This document shows, piece by piece, positions 1-8,495 of a stretch of DNA of 64,000 nt. The translations under genes and the position numbers were made by a program. Location of the stretch: assembly GCA_963847715.1 (NCBI GenBank), contig CAWKAZ010000012.1:248001-312000 (forward strand). Reading direction: 5' to 3'. Every line of letters begins with the position of its first letter. Within the stretch, counting starts at the first letter, position 1. The notes below the pieces were generated by a model that saw nothing but the letters and a program-made list of their open reading frames with translations, was not told the DNA's origin and searched no databases. Source of the DNA: Acidiflorens sp963847715 (GTDB lineage: Bacteria > Acidobacteriota > Terriglobia > Terriglobales > Acidobacteriaceae).

Positions 1-313
1 TCTCCAGGAAATCGAGTGCGCCGAGGCGAGTGGCGCGCACGGCCATCTCGATGTGCGCCTGGCCAGACATCATTACTACAGGAGTTGCGACTCCCTGGGT
101 TTTGAGGTCTTCGAGAAGCGAGAGGCCATCTTTGCCGGGCATCACGACGTCGCTGAGGATGAGGTCGAACGGTTGCGACTTGGCGAGTTCCAGAGCCTTG
201 TTGGCGTTGTCGCAGACGGTGGCGTCGTGGCCTTCGAGACGGAACGCGCGGGAAAGAGAGGCCAGCGTGTTGGCCTCGTCGTCCACGATCAGCAAGTGCG
301 CTTTATTGGACAA
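1..313 (-). CDS. NtrC-family response regulator, receiver domain (partial, cut by window edge)
   Basis: The minus strand from a TTG at 313 reads as an N-terminal receiver domain: acidic pair in 'LIVDDE' near residues 8-13, phosphoacceptor Asp in 'LSDVVMPGKDG' near residue 55, and the switch Ser in 'MMSGQ'. The gene runs off the left edge after 104 codons, so output domains are not visible. The TTG start is chosen because a GAGGAAAG ribosome site lies just upstream and no ATG precedes the conserved beta-1 strand. It lies 122 bp downstream of a NtrY-like kinase on the same strand, so the pair is likely a cognate two-component system; the sigma-54 (NtrC/NtrX) type is inferred from the partner and the receiver style. 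Confidence 0.85.
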   Translation of the reverse strand, partial: MSNKAHLLIVDDEANTLASLSRAFRLEGHDATVCDNANKALELAKSQPFDLILSDVVMPGKDGLSLLEDLKTQGVATPVVMMSGQAHIEMAVRATRLGALDFLE

Positions 314-349
314 GGTATCTTTCCTCTTGGCTTTCTAAACACAAACTCT

Positions 350-420
350 ACCGCCGAGACGCAGAGAGCGCCGAAAATAATGATAGGTCTTTTTCTCGGC
401 GAACTCGGCGTCTCGGCGGT
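350..420. repeat. intergenic inverted repeat, 13-bp perfect arms
   Basis: ACCGCCGAGACGC at 350-362 is repeated as its exact reverse complement at 408-420, with inner partly complementary GCGCCGAAAA and TTTTCTCGGCG. It fills the gap between the sensor kinase and the response regulator and could form a long hairpin in the transcript. It resembles in design the other tandem-plus-inverted elements of this window. Confidence 0.7.
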
Positions 421-435
421 GTGACGTTTTGCTTC

Positions 436-2241
436 TCATAAGGGCAGCTCAATGCGGAATGTGGTTCCTTTTTCTTTTGTGCTTTCGACGGAAATCTTGC
501 CGCCGTGGTCACTTACGACCGACTGAACAATGGCGAGGCCGAGTCCGGTGCCGTGCTGCTTGGTCGTGTAATAAGGAGTGAACAGGCGTCCGCATTCTTC
601 CTGCGTGAGGCCGGAGCCGGTGTCGGAAACTGAGATCTCGACGTGGTCGCCGAGGGCTATGGTGCGGATCGTCAGGTCGCCGCCTTGAGGCATGGCATCG
701 ATGGCGTTGAGCACCAGGTTTTGCAGTGCGCGATGCAGCAGGTCTGGATCGGCGGAAATTTCGGGCAAGGTGGCGGAGAGTTCGGTATGCACTCTGATCT
801 GACTCTTTTGCTCCAGTTGGGCGTGAAAAACGCGCAGTACTGAGTTCACCACGTCGTTGACCTGCGTTGGACGGCGCTGGGGTTGCGGCATTCTGGAGAA
901 CTCGCTGAAGCGGCCGATGATCGACTTCAGATTGTTGATTTCGGCCAGCAGGGTTGCGGTTCCCTCATGGAACACCTCTTCAAACATCTCGGGCGACTTT
1001 TGTTTCGCGCGCATCAGGTTCTCGACTGTGACCTGCAGGGGGAAAAGAGGATTTTTCAATTCGTGGGCCAGTCGCCGCGCTAGTTCCCGCCATGCGGCCA
1101 CGCGTTCGGCTTGCAGGGTGCGGTCTTTTTGCTGAACGAGATCTTCGGTCATGCGGTTGAAGGAAGCGGCGAGCTCTCCGAGTTCGTCGGTTGATTCCAC
1201 ATCGACCTTGGTATTGAGGTCGCCGGCCGCTACTCGCCTTGCGGCTTCGGCCAGCGATACTACCGGACGCGTGACGCGTGCGGCAAACCACAGGCTGGCG
1301 AGGATCGCGATGAGAATTCCGATTCCGCCGACGAGCATGGCGGTCGAGATGACTTGTCGTTGTAACTCGATCAGCGGACGGCGCGAACTGCCGACGAGGA
1401 GGACTCCAAGTAGCTGCTGATCAGGCGATGGGCGCTTCAACGGATCGATCGCAAACACCGGACCCGTGAGCGGAATGCCATGAAAGACTTCGGCGTCGGC
1501 CGAGTCGGAGGTCCAGTGAATCACACTCTGCGCATCCTGCATCGAGTCGCGAACCTTGGCGACGAGCGGTGCAATCTGATCGGCTCCGGCAGCGGGGCCG
1601 TTCAAGTCGAGGAGTGATTTCGGGTTCCACTTCGGATCGAGGTTCTGATAGAGCAGAACGCGCGTGCCGGTGGGGATGTCGAGGGTCGAAAGAAAGCGCT
1701 GGTCAAGGCGCTGCCCGCCGACAACATACAACGGCTGCTCGCCAACCCGCACGACGCGTATGGCAAACAGGCCGAGTGTTGCGCCATCCGGGAGTTCTTC
1801 ACGCTTGAGAAAGGCTGCGGTGGGCGTGGTCGCTGGCGATAGCGGAATTACAGGGTCTGGATATCCGAATTTCGCTTGCCATTGCGCCGAGGAAAGGATT
1901 TTGCCCTGACTGTCGACGAGTTCGAGGAAGTCGAGCTGCTGTTGAGATGCCAAAGTGCGTGCGACGGTTACATAGTCGCTCGTGTCGGAGACGCCGCGGT
2001 TGATGTCGAGAGCGATTCGCTGGACACTGTCGGACGCGGCGACGGACGCGACGTTGCGCGCGACTTCCGAGCCGCGCCGCTGAAACTCCGAATGAAATTG
2101 AGCGGCGACGGCATTGGCGCGTTCCTGATCCACGCGCTCGAATGACTGGCGGATGGTGCCATACACCGACAGTGATATGACCGCGACGCAGAGCAGCACG
2201 GTCGCGGCAAACAACAGCAGGAGCTTCTGGCGGAAGCTCAT
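436..2241 (-). CDS. NtrY-like membrane sensor histidine kinase
   Basis: 601-residue kinase. An N-terminal membrane helix (about residues 7-28) is followed by a roughly 270-residue periplasmic sensor region, a second helix near 300-320 ending in 'LWFAARVTRP', and a HAMP linker with the typical 'DELGELAASFNRM' segment. The HisKA phosphoacceptor is in 'RRLAHELKNPLFP', a sequence style typical of NtrY. The HATPase domain shows the N box 'NAIDAMPQGG', G1 'VSDTGSGL' and G2 'GTGLGLAIVQ'. The start ATG overlaps the stop of the upstream solute-binding protein by 4 bp (2238-2241), so the two are translationally coupled. The coupling suggests the kinase senses, or is co-controlled with, the ligand of that protein. 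Which nutrient this is cannot be read from the sequence. Confidence 0.92.
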   Translation of the reverse strand: MSFRQKLLLLFAATVLLCVAVISLSVYGTIRQSFERVDQERANAVAAQFHSEFQRRGSEVARNVASVAASDSVQRIALDINRGVSDTSDYVTVARTLASQQQLDFLELVDSQGKILSSAQWQAKFGYPDPVIPLSPATTPTAAFLKREELPDGATLGLFAIRVVRVGEQPLYVVGGQRLDQRFLSTLDIPTGTRVLLYQNLDPKWNPKSLLDLNGPAAGADQIAPLVAKVRDSMQDAQSVIHWTSDSADAEVFHGIPLTGPVFAIDPLKRPSPDQQLLGVLLVGSSRRPLIELQRQVISTAMLVGGIGILIAILASLWFAARVTRPVVSLAEAARRVAAGDLNTKVDVESTDELGELAASFNRMTEDLVQQKDRTLQAERVAAWRELARRLAHELKNPLFPLQVTVENLMRAKQKSPEMFEEVFHEGTATLLAEINNLKSIIGRFSEFSRMPQPQRRPTQVNDVVNSVLRVFHAQLEQKSQIRVHTELSATLPEISADPDLLHRALQNLVLNAIDAMPQGGDLTIRTIALGDHVEISVSDTGSGLTQEECGRLFTPYYTTKQHGTGLGLAIVQSVVSDHGGKISVESTKEKGTTFRIELPL

Positions 2242-3731
2242 CGTGAGCCTGCCTCGAATCGAGGGTCAGCGAGCCAGACATCAGCGAGGGAGCGTCCGGA
2301 TTCGGTCCATAGACCCAATTGGCCGGGGTCCCACGCGCGCACGTGCGCGTTCGCTGCGCTTGCCAGTGGCAAATGAAAGAGCGGGATCACGTTGTATCCA
2401 TCGAGCAGAGCGCTCTCAGTGCGATACAGGTCATCCAGCGAGTTAGTGCGGGTGGCGAGGGCAGGTTGAGGCAATCCGAGTTGGCGCGCGGCCTCCGCGA
2501 GTGAAGCGGAAGGTTCGGGGCTGGGCAGCACGGCGCGAATCAAGAGAATGTCTTCCGTTCCAGACAGCGACACCTGCACTGTGATTCCGGCTTCGCGCGC
2601 GTTGAGTGCGATGCGCTCGGCAATCAACTGGGCTTGCGGGTCTCTGGGATCGTAGCTGAGGTTGAGCGCGGGCGGACGCGAGCCAGCGAGCAGGAGCCGG
2701 GCGCGCTGGGGATCGGCCTGGGTGGAGAAGACAGCGCTGTATCCGGTCATCCAGTTGGGAAGAAGGCTGGCGGCGGGCTCTCCTGCGCCCTTGAGCAGCA
2801 CGGACTGGATGGGCTTGCGGTCGATGGCGAGAGCAAGGGCTTCCCGGAGGCGTGGGTCTTGTGCTTTGGAGTTCGGCGAAAACACGAGCGCGAGTAGTTC
2901 TACCGGCAACGACAAAGACGATGAGTTTGACGTCGTGCCGCGTCGTTGCATGGTGGAGGCCTGGGGGGCGATTTCGATGATGTCGGTTTTGTCCAATTCG
3001 AGTGCGATGGACTGGTCGCGCAGCGATTTGCCAAATTCGATTTCGACGGCGTCGACGAAGGGGCGTCCCGCCCAATTCTCTTCGTTGGCGGCAAGTTTGA
3101 GCAGTTTGCCGGGCTGCCAGTCGGCGACCACGAAGGCTCCGGTTCCGACGGGCCAGTGATTTGCATTGCGTTTGAGGAGAAGATTGCGCGGCAACGCGAG
3201 TTCGGCCGGCAACGAGGGCATAGGAATCTCGCTCTCGACGGAAATGGAATCGGCGGACGAGTGGACGCTCCAGTTCGGATGCAGTGCGCCGAGAATTTGG
3301 GCCACTGCGGCGGAAGAAGCTCCGCTGCCATCGTGGAATTTCACTCCGTGGCGCAACCGGAATTGCCAGCGGCGAGCGCCGGGGTCGCTCTGCCAGGTCA
3401 AGGCAAGCGCGGGCTGTGGACGGGCTTGGGCGTCGAGGGTTACTAGGGTGTCGCCAATTAACGAGAGGGTGCGTGCGGTTTCCCAGTAATCGGCCGGCAC
3501 GGGATTCGCGGGAAGGTCGAGGGTGGCGGGAGAGGACTGCATCATGATGCGGAGGGTGCCGCCGTAGTGGGGGCGGGTTTCGGCGTGGGCGGCGGTCGCG
3601 AACAGGAATGCGATTGCGGCGAGAGTGACGAAAATCCCACGTCTCGAAAAGCGCGAGACGTAGGGCACCCGGCTCGTCCCCACACTGGCAAAACTAGTTG
3701 CCGCACGATATTGATACGCGATACGTCTCAT
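2238..3731 (-). CDS. ABC transporter family 5 extracellular solute-binding protein
   Basis: 497 residues with a signal peptide ('GIFVTLAAIAFLFATAAHA') followed at once by the family-5 (oligopeptide/nickel) opening 'RPHYGGTLRIMMQSSPATLD'. The body contains the 'FRLRHGVKFHDGS' element typical of SBP_bac_5 proteins. No permease or ATPase lies beside it. It is coupled to the kinase downstream and overlaps the upstream gene by 38 bp. The ATG at 3731 has an AGGA site 4-5 bases upstream; an in-frame GTG at 3668 would also give a good signal peptide. The n-region of that signal peptide is encoded by a dispersed hairpin repeat (3636-3670). Because it is coupled to a kinase and lacks transporter partners, it may act as a sensory binding protein. 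Confidence 0.85.
   Translation of the reverse strand: MRRIAYQYRAATSFASVGTSRVPYVSRFSRRGIFVTLAAIAFLFATAAHAETRPHYGGTLRIMMQSSPATLDLPANPVPADYWETARTLSLIGDTLVTLDAQARPQPALALTWQSDPGARRWQFRLRHGVKFHDGSGASSAAVAQILGALHPNWSVHSSADSISVESEIPMPSLPAELALPRNLLLKRNANHWPVGTGAFVVADWQPGKLLKLAANEENWAGRPFVDAVEIEFGKSLRDQSIALELDKTDIIEIAPQASTMQRRGTTSNSSSLSLPVELLALVFSPNSKAQDPRLREALALAIDRKPIQSVLLKGAGEPAASLLPNWMTGYSAVFSTQADPQRARLLLAGSRPPALNLSYDPRDPQAQLIAERIALNAREAGITVQVSLSGTEDILLIRAVLPSPEPSASLAEAARQLGLPQPALATRTNSLDDLYRTESALLDGYNVIPLFHLPLASAANAHVRAWDPGQLGLWTESGRSLADVWLADPRFEAGSR
3636..3670. repeat. dispersed hairpin repeat (7-nt AAAAGCG-type loop) inside a CDS
   Basis: CCCACGTCTCG (3636-3646) faces CGAGACGTAGG (3654-3664) across a 7-nt loop AAAAGCG and is followed by the tail GGGCACCC. 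The same plan occurs at 14773-14810 and 42522-42556 with different stem cores. Here it encodes part of the signal-peptide n-region of the solute-binding protein. Confidence 0.75.
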
Positions 3732-4962
3732 ACCATCCTGTGTCGCTTCTTCTTACGATTGCCATGGCGCTGTTGGCGCTGCTGTCGGGTGCGAGTGCAA
3801 CGATGCGGCCTCCGAGTTCGACCGCCGAACTGACCGCGACTGGATCACGGTCGGGGACTTCGAAGGCACGGACGCTGTCCTGCTTCGAGTCGCCACTTTC
3901 GGTTGCGAGCAACTGAGTGCCAACGCCACAGCTGGAGTGTAACGAGGCCAAGTCGCTTCCCCATTTTGCGCCGCGGATCAGTTGGTCGGTAACGCCGTCC
4001 ACCAGATGCAGCGAGCCGTCGACGGCAGCGAAGGCCCATAGCGAATAGCCGGAGCGGGGAAGCGGCGCGGCGGAATAGAACGACGCGACGTTAGAAACTT
4101 TTCCGATGCCGGGAGACAGGGCTCCGGTAAAGAAGTTGCGGGAGGTGGCGAAGAAGGCGCGCACGCCGCCGTCGTCCGGGGTGAGGGGCCACGGGTCGTC
4201 GGTGTCATTGCAAAGGAGTGTGAGCGGCGCGGCTGCGCTCGAGTGACAGACCGTTCCGGGTAGATAGACGTCGAACAGATGATCGCGGCGTAAGAGCAGA
4301 CGGCCGCGCAGGTCGCGTGGGAAAGTTCGGGTGTGAGCAATAGGCAGCGACGTCTCGAGTTGCCAACTTCCTTCTGAACTTCCGGCGGCAGCGGCTCCGG
4401 CGTGGTGATAGATCGCGACCGAGCTGTCGTTCAACACGAGCAGGCGCGAGCCTCCGGGCATCTCGACCAGGGCGGCGTCGAAGACTGCTTGTTCCTGAGT
4501 GAATAGCAGCGCCGTTTTCAGAACAATGGGGAGCGCGGGCGTGAATGGTGCTCCGGCGAAGGATCGGGGTAAGGAGACGAGCGCAACTTTCTTCGCGTCG
4601 GAACCGATGGCGATCTCGGCCGTCCAGACGTATTCGCGCAGGCTCTCGGAGAGGACGACGTCGATTGTTCCGAGTGCCTGTTCCGCCTTGGCGGCGTGCA
4701 CTCCCTGCGCTTGCAGTTCTGCTTCGAGGGCACTGCGTACCTCGCGCACGGATTTGTCGTCGAGTGAGGAACGGTTGGTGACTTGGAGTGCAAAGGCGCC
4801 CGGTCCGGCAGCGGCGGAGATTTTTTGTGCGAGTTGCCGGGCGGAATCAGACAGCGCGGAAGCGTGGAGGGTGGAGGGAAGAAGAACTGTCGCTAGTAAG
4901 CACGAAGTCAGGCAACCGAGACGGCGACCGCTGAACGTTCGAGAAAACTCTCGCACTCGCAT
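3694..4962 (-). CDS. secreted protein of unknown function, possible beta-propeller
   Basis: 422 residues from the ATG at 4962. The N-terminus 'MRVREFSRTF' leads into a hydrophobic signal segment ending near 'STLHASA'. The mature part has a short alpha/beta region resembling the start of TolB-like modules, then repeated short strands compatible with a beta-propeller, but I recognise no family motif with confidence. The open frame extends to 5016, but a perfect TATAAT sits at 4978-4983, inside that extension, which favours the ATG at 4962. It overlaps the next gene (solute-binding protein) by 38 bp and so probably heads the operon that ends with the two-component pair. Confidence 0.7.
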   Translation of the reverse strand: MRVREFSRTFSGRRLGCLTSCLLATVLLPSTLHASALSDSARQLAQKISAAAGPGAFALQVTNRSSLDDKSVREVRSALEAELQAQGVHAAKAEQALGTIDVVLSESLREYVWTAEIAIGSDAKKVALVSLPRSFAGAPFTPALPIVLKTALLFTQEQAVFDAALVEMPGGSRLLVLNDSSVAIYHHAGAAAAGSSEGSWQLETSLPIAHTRTFPRDLRGRLLLRRDHLFDVYLPGTVCHSSAAAPLTLLCNDTDDPWPLTPDDGGVRAFFATSRNFFTGALSPGIGKVSNVASFYSAAPLPRSGYSLWAFAAVDGSLHLVDGVTDQLIRGAKWGSDLASLHSSCGVGTQLLATESGDSKQDSVRAFEVPDRDPVAVSSAVELGGRIVALAPDSSANSAMAIVRRSDTGWYETYRVSISCGN

Positions 4963-4977
4963 GTGTGGAATGCGGTG

Positions 4978-4983
4978 ATTATA
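4978..4983 (-). promoter_or_regulatory. consensus -10 box TATAAT
   Basis: Reading on the minus strand, TATAAT occurs 15 bases before the ATG at 4962. Transcription would begin about 8-9 bases before that ATG, giving a very short leader. No clear -35 box is visible 17 bases upstream. Confidence 0.5.
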
Positions 4984-5017
4984 GCGCGTCGTAGATGGCG
5001 TGCTGATCATAGACAAG

Positions 5018-5093
5018 CTCTCAGCTGTCAGCTCTCAGCTCTCAGGAAAAGCATATGGTGCGCAACGCTCGCTGAGAACTGAGAGCTGTTGTC
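5018..5093. repeat. heptamer-built inverted repeat (AGCTNTC units)
   Basis: The left part consists of head-to-tail 7-bp units AGCTCTC/AGCTGTC, and the right part carries the complementary units CTGAGAA/CTGAGAG, separated by about 25 bases. It lies between the end of the SPFH gene and the start of the secreted-protein gene. It is one of several related elements (20697, 26277, 30357, 38441, 57184). Confidence 0.75.
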
Positions 5094-5098
5094 TGCTC

Positions 5099-6442
5099 TT
5101 ATTGTTTGCCTTCTGAACCTTCTACGTCTTCGGCTTGGCTTACGTGGTTGGGGGCGCCCATGCCGCGGAGGACGTCGTTGGTGAAGAAGAATTTTCCGTC
5201 GGCGGGGACCATCATGATCTGCAATTTGTCGGAGAGGCGTTCGGCGACAATTTTGTTGATGAGCAGCGGATTCTGTTTCAGGACGGCGGCCTCGCTGGCC
5301 ATGCGCTCGGCGTCGGCGGAGGCAGTCAGGCGGATGCGTTCGGCCTCGGCTTGCGCCAGAAGCTTGCGGCGTTCTCCCTCAGCTTTGCTGTCGATCAGTT
5401 TGGCTTCGCCGGCGGCCTCGGCGTTCTTCACGGTGGCTTCCTTGCGGGCTTCGGCTTCGAGCTTGGATTGCTGGATCTGTTTCTCTTTTAGCGGGAGCGT
5501 GTACTGCATGGCGTCAGATTCGCTTTTGGCTTGCAATACACGAACCGCAGCCTGGCCTTCCGCTTGTTTCACTTCCTGGACCTTGGTGGCTTCGGCGTCA
5601 GCTTCGGCGATCTTGACCTGTTTCTGGTGAATCTCGGTCTCCACGCCCATACGATCGTTCTCTTGTTCTTTCAGCAGGAGGGATTCGAGGCCCTTGGCAT
5701 ACTCCTGCGGAAGTTCAATGTCGCGCAGCATGACTTCTTTCACTACGATGCCGTCGGCGGCGAGGCGCTTGCGAATCATTTCGGCGGAGCGTTGACGGAC
5801 CTCTTCGCGCTTGGCGGAGAAAACTTCGCGAACGGTGTATCCGGGGACGAGTTCGCGCCATGCGGTGGCGACCACGGGCGGGACAATTTCCTTTTCCAGA
5901 GGCAGAGGCAGGTTGGCCTCGATGTAGTCGAGGCGCTTGGGATCAATCTGGTAGCGGACGGTGATGGCGAGGCCGAGCGTGAGTCCTTCTTTGGCTTGCA
6001 CGTGCAGTGGTTCGCCCTTTGCGGTGCCTTTAGCTGGTCCATCTTTAGATGGGCCATCTTCGCCGATGCCGGTGGTGAAGAGCTGATCGCGGGTGTTGAA
6101 CATTTCGACTCGTTCGACGAGCGGAACGACGAAGTGGGCTCCGGGATAGAGGGTTCCGGCGAGGGTGCCCTTGGTCTGGCTGACGCGGACTCCGGCCATT
6201 CCGCTGGGAACGATTACGATGCCAGCGGAAATCAGGAGCGGCGCCCAGGCGAGCATGACCAGGGCGACGGATGTCCGCCAGCGAACGGGAGGGGCGAGGC
6301 CAGGGGCGCCGGATTCGGGGTCGGGGTGGAGGCGTTTCTTTTGATAAAGGATCAGGAGATAAGCGTCGTAGCTGAGGATTCCGGCGGCGCTCACGAACAT
6401 CGCGATTCCGGCAGTCAGCAGCAGGTACTTGAGCAACAGCAT
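5099..6442 (-). CDS. SPFH/Band-7 (prohibitin-like) membrane protein
   Basis: 447 residues. Two hydrophobic segments (about 3-25 and 58-82) precede a Band-7 domain beginning 'VPSGMAGVRVSQTKGTLAG' and including 'YPGAHFVVPLVERVEMFNTRD'. From about residue 255 the protein is a long charged coiled coil rich in Glu, Ala and Lys, as in prohibitins and flotillins that oligomerise into membrane rings. The ATG is preceded by AAAGGAG at suitable distance. A small membrane ORF ends 14 bases upstream on the same strand and probably shares its transcript. Role inferred: membrane microdomain or protease-scaffold function. Membership of the family is secure, the partner is not. Confidence 0.88.
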   Translation of the reverse strand: MLLLKYLLLTAGIAMFVSAAGILSYDAYLLILYQKKRLHPDPESGAPGLAPPVRWRTSVALVMLAWAPLLISAGIVIVPSGMAGVRVSQTKGTLAGTLYPGAHFVVPLVERVEMFNTRDQLFTTGIGEDGPSKDGPAKGTAKGEPLHVQAKEGLTLGLAITVRYQIDPKRLDYIEANLPLPLEKEIVPPVVATAWRELVPGYTVREVFSAKREEVRQRSAEMIRKRLAADGIVVKEVMLRDIELPQEYAKGLESLLLKEQENDRMGVETEIHQKQVKIAEADAEATKVQEVKQAEGQAAVRVLQAKSESDAMQYTLPLKEKQIQQSKLEAEARKEATVKNAEAAGEAKLIDSKAEGERRKLLAQAEAERIRLTASADAERMASEAAVLKQNPLLINKIVAERLSDKLQIMMVPADGKFFFTNDVLRGMGAPNHVSQAEDVEGSEGKQ

Positions 6443-6455
6443 GGTGGTACTCCTT

Positions 6456-6620
6456 TCAATTCTTCGGTGCGCGTACTGAAAACTGTTTGGCGGATCGTGG
6501 CTTGGGGACGAAGGCGACGCGGACGATTTGTCCGAAAATGAGTTCTTCGATCAGCAGAGATGTGGCCAGCGAGAAAGTCAGACCGCCTATGATGACCAGG
6601 CCTTGTAGCATCGTTTCCAT
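6456..6620 (-). CDS. small membrane protein (54 aa) in operon with SPFH protein
   Basis: An ATG at 6620 preceded by AAGGAG (7-base spacing) opens a 54-codon frame reading METMLQGLVIIGG and one membrane helix (about residues 5-30), then a basic tail 'VRVAFVPKPRSAKQ'. It stops with TGA at 6456-6458, 13 bases before the ATG of the SPFH gene, whose own ribosome site AAAGGAG lies in that gap. Strong initiation signal, one helix and tight spacing support a real gene. I recognise no family. Small membrane partners of SPFH proteins are plausible, but this is inference. Confidence 0.6.
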   Translation of the reverse strand: METMLQGLVIIGGLTFSLATSLLIEELIFGQIVRVAFVPKPRSAKQFSVRAPKN

Positions 6621-6865
6621 GATTGGCTCCTTGCGCTCGTGGAAGGAAAATGCAGGTTGGAGGCCAGAGCTAGTTGCTTGAAAAACAAGGAGTTAACTGT
6701 TGCGCTGGAACGGCATTTTGTGTCTGGTGAAACGCGAACGTGTCTGGCGCGACACGGAGGATCGAGTCGATCCAAACGACCAACCACAATGAACGCGCTT
6801 GAAACTTAGCTCCGACCTTCGCATCCCATTTCTGTGCTAAGGTCTGCTCACGAGAAGGACGACCA

Positions 6866-7591
6866 ATGATCACTCGGCTCGAAGATAAAGAACTCAAGCG
6901 GCAGAGTCGCCGTCAGTTGCTGAAACTAGCACCGGTTGCTGTGTTGGGCGTTTTCGCTCTTCCTAAGGTGAGCGACCGGCTGGTGACGGAGGGCGTGCGT
7001 TTCAGCGACTGGGCCGCGGGGGCTTTATTTCGGCGGCAGCATTACGCGCAGACGTTTTCGGATTCCGAGGTCGTCGCGTTCGAGAAATTCCCTTACAACG
7101 GGTACGACGTGCTTGATCCGGAGGTTGATCTGGAGAAATGGACGCTGACGGTCGAGGGCGATGTGCAGCATCCGGGAGAATACAAGCTGGACCAGATCCA
7201 GCAACTGGCGAAGGTCAATCAGAACACGCGGCATGTATGTGTCGAGGGCTGGGATGTGGTGGGGGCATTCGGGGGCGCGCGCATATCGGATTTCCTGACG
7301 CTGGTGGGAGCGAATACCAGCGCGCGCTTTCTGGAAGTGGAGTGTGCGGACGATTACTACGAGTCGATTGATATGGCCTCGGCGCTGCATCCGCAGTCGC
7401 TGATGTGCTACGAAATGTACGGGCAGCCGCTCGACCGGAAGCACGGTGCTCCGCTGCGTCTGCAGATGCCGACGAAGCTTGGGTACAAGCAGGCAAAGTA
7501 TCTGGATACGGTTCGCGTGACCAATGTTCTGAAGCCCGGCAAGACCGGCTATTGGGAAGACCAGGGCTATAGCTGGTTTGGAGGACTGTGA
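6866..7591 (+). CDS. sulfite oxidase-like molybdopterin-dependent oxidoreductase
   Basis: 241 residues. The N-terminus has a Tat-like signal 'SRRQLLKLAPVAVLGVF', expected for export of a folded cofactor enzyme. The oxidoreductase molybdopterin-binding fold is shown by 'WTLTVEGDVQHPGEYKLDQI', by the Mo-ligand Cys in 'RHVCVEGWDVVGAFGG' and by 'GAPLRLQMPTKLGYKQAKYL'. An AAGGAC ribosome site precedes the ATG at 6866. The stop codon overlaps the start of a b-type cytochrome gene by one base, matching the MsrP/MsrQ-like layout of a periplasmic molybdoenzyme with a haem b membrane partner. The substrate is unknown: sulfite, a sulfoxide or another small compound. Confidence 0.88.
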   Translation: MITRLEDKELKRQSRRQLLKLAPVAVLGVFALPKVSDRLVTEGVRFSDWAAGALFRRQHYAQTFSDSEVVAFEKFPYNGYDVLDPEVDLEKWTLTVEGDVQHPGEYKLDQIQQLAKVNQNTRHVCVEGWDVVGAFGGARISDFLTLVGANTSARFLEVECADDYYESIDMASALHPQSLMCYEMYGQPLDRKHGAPLRLQMPTKLGYKQAKYLDTVRVTNVLKPGKTGYWEDQGYSWFGGL

Positions 7592-8436
7592 TGGCGGATG
7601 AGCCGGTGGAAAATAACGAACAGCAGAAAGATGGCAGTCCGGCGCCAGACGTTAATGCCGTGCCTTCGAGCGCTGCTGAAAGCGCGCTCGCGAAAACGGA
7701 CGAGGCTGACGTTGCGCCGGACGCATGCATCGTCAAGGTGGAGGCTGGAGAGGGTGCGGCCGACGTCGTGCCTTCCGATGAGCCGGAGTTAGTTCGGGCT
7801 GCGTACGAGCATCCGCTGGCGATTCGGATTACGCACTGGGTGAATGCCATCAGCTTGTTCGTGATGGTGACGAGCGGGCTGCGGATTTTCCGGGCGTTCC
7901 CGAGTTTTGGTCCGAAGATTCCGGAAAAAGTTCTGCTTGATATCCCGAAGTCGCTCACGCTCGGCGGGTGGCTGGGTGGGGCGCTGCAATGGCATTTCAC
8001 GTTCATGTGGCTGTTTGCGGCGAGCGGCCTGTTTTATTTTCTGTTTCAGGTATTCAGCGGGCATTACCGCACCCTGTTGTTTACGCCTCGCGATATTCCG
8101 GGCGTGTGGCCGATGGCACGGCACTACTTTTTGTTTGGACCGAAACCCCCGGCGACCGGGCAGTACAATCCGCTGCAAAAGCTGGCTTATACATCGACGA
8201 TTGGCTTTGGTCTGTTGTCGCTGCTGACCGGAATTGTTCTTTACAAGCCGGCGCAGTTTTCGTGGCTGGCGTTTCTGTTCGGAGGGTTCCATCTCACGCG
8301 CATCTGGCATTTTGCCGCGATGTGCGGGTTCCTGGCGTTCATTCCCGGCCACCTGATCATGGTGGTGCTCCACGGCTGGGGGAATTTCTACGCGATGCTT
8401 TCGGGGTGGAAGCGGGAACCGGAATATCAAGAGTAG
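7591..8436 (+). CDS. cytochrome b561-type membrane subunit, partner of the molybdoenzyme
   Basis: 281 residues from the ATG at 7591, which shares its A with the previous TGA (a GTG at 7588 is the alternative). The first 70 residues are a cytoplasmic acidic, Ala-rich, probably disordered tail. Four membrane segments follow: 'HWVNAISLFVMVTSGLRIF', 'WHFTFMWLFAASGLFYFLF', 'TIGFGLLSLLTGIVLY' and 'IWHFAAMCGFLAFIPGHLI'. His residues in segments 1, 2 and 4 ('ITHWVN', 'LQWHF', 'RIWHFAAM', 'PGHL') fit two b-haems. It would pass electrons between the quinone pool and the exported molybdoenzyme. The long N-terminal tail is unusual for the family. Confidence 0.85.
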   Translation: MADEPVENNEQQKDGSPAPDVNAVPSSAAESALAKTDEADVAPDACIVKVEAGEGAADVVPSDEPELVRAAYEHPLAIRITHWVNAISLFVMVTSGLRIFRAFPSFGPKIPEKVLLDIPKSLTLGGWLGGALQWHFTFMWLFAASGLFYFLFQVFSGHYRTLLFTPRDIPGVWPMARHYFLFGPKPPATGQYNPLQKLAYTSTIGFGLLSLLTGIVLYKPAQFSWLAFLFGGFHLTRIWHFAAMCGFLAFIPGHLIMVVLHGWGNFYAMLSGWKREPEYQE

Positions 8437-8493
8437 GTCCCAGGTGTTAGGTCTCAGAGAAAAGCCTGCGACCTAACACCTGCGACCTGTTTT
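8434..8493. repeat. heptamer-built inverted repeat (AGGTNNN units) between convergent genes
   Basis: Units AGGTCCC, AGGTGTT, AGGTCTC on the left face GCGACCT, AACACCT, GCGACCT on the right across about 15 bases. It fills the gap between two convergent genes, where it could act as a bidirectional terminator hairpin. It has the same architecture as the GTTNTCA and GTCGTTN elements but an unrelated sequence. Confidence 0.7.
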
Positions 8494-8495
8494 AT

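Noticed and set aside
53..424. Plus-strand open frame at the left edge
   Set aside because: It is the antisense shadow of the minus-strand receiver domain, which carries the conserved residues.
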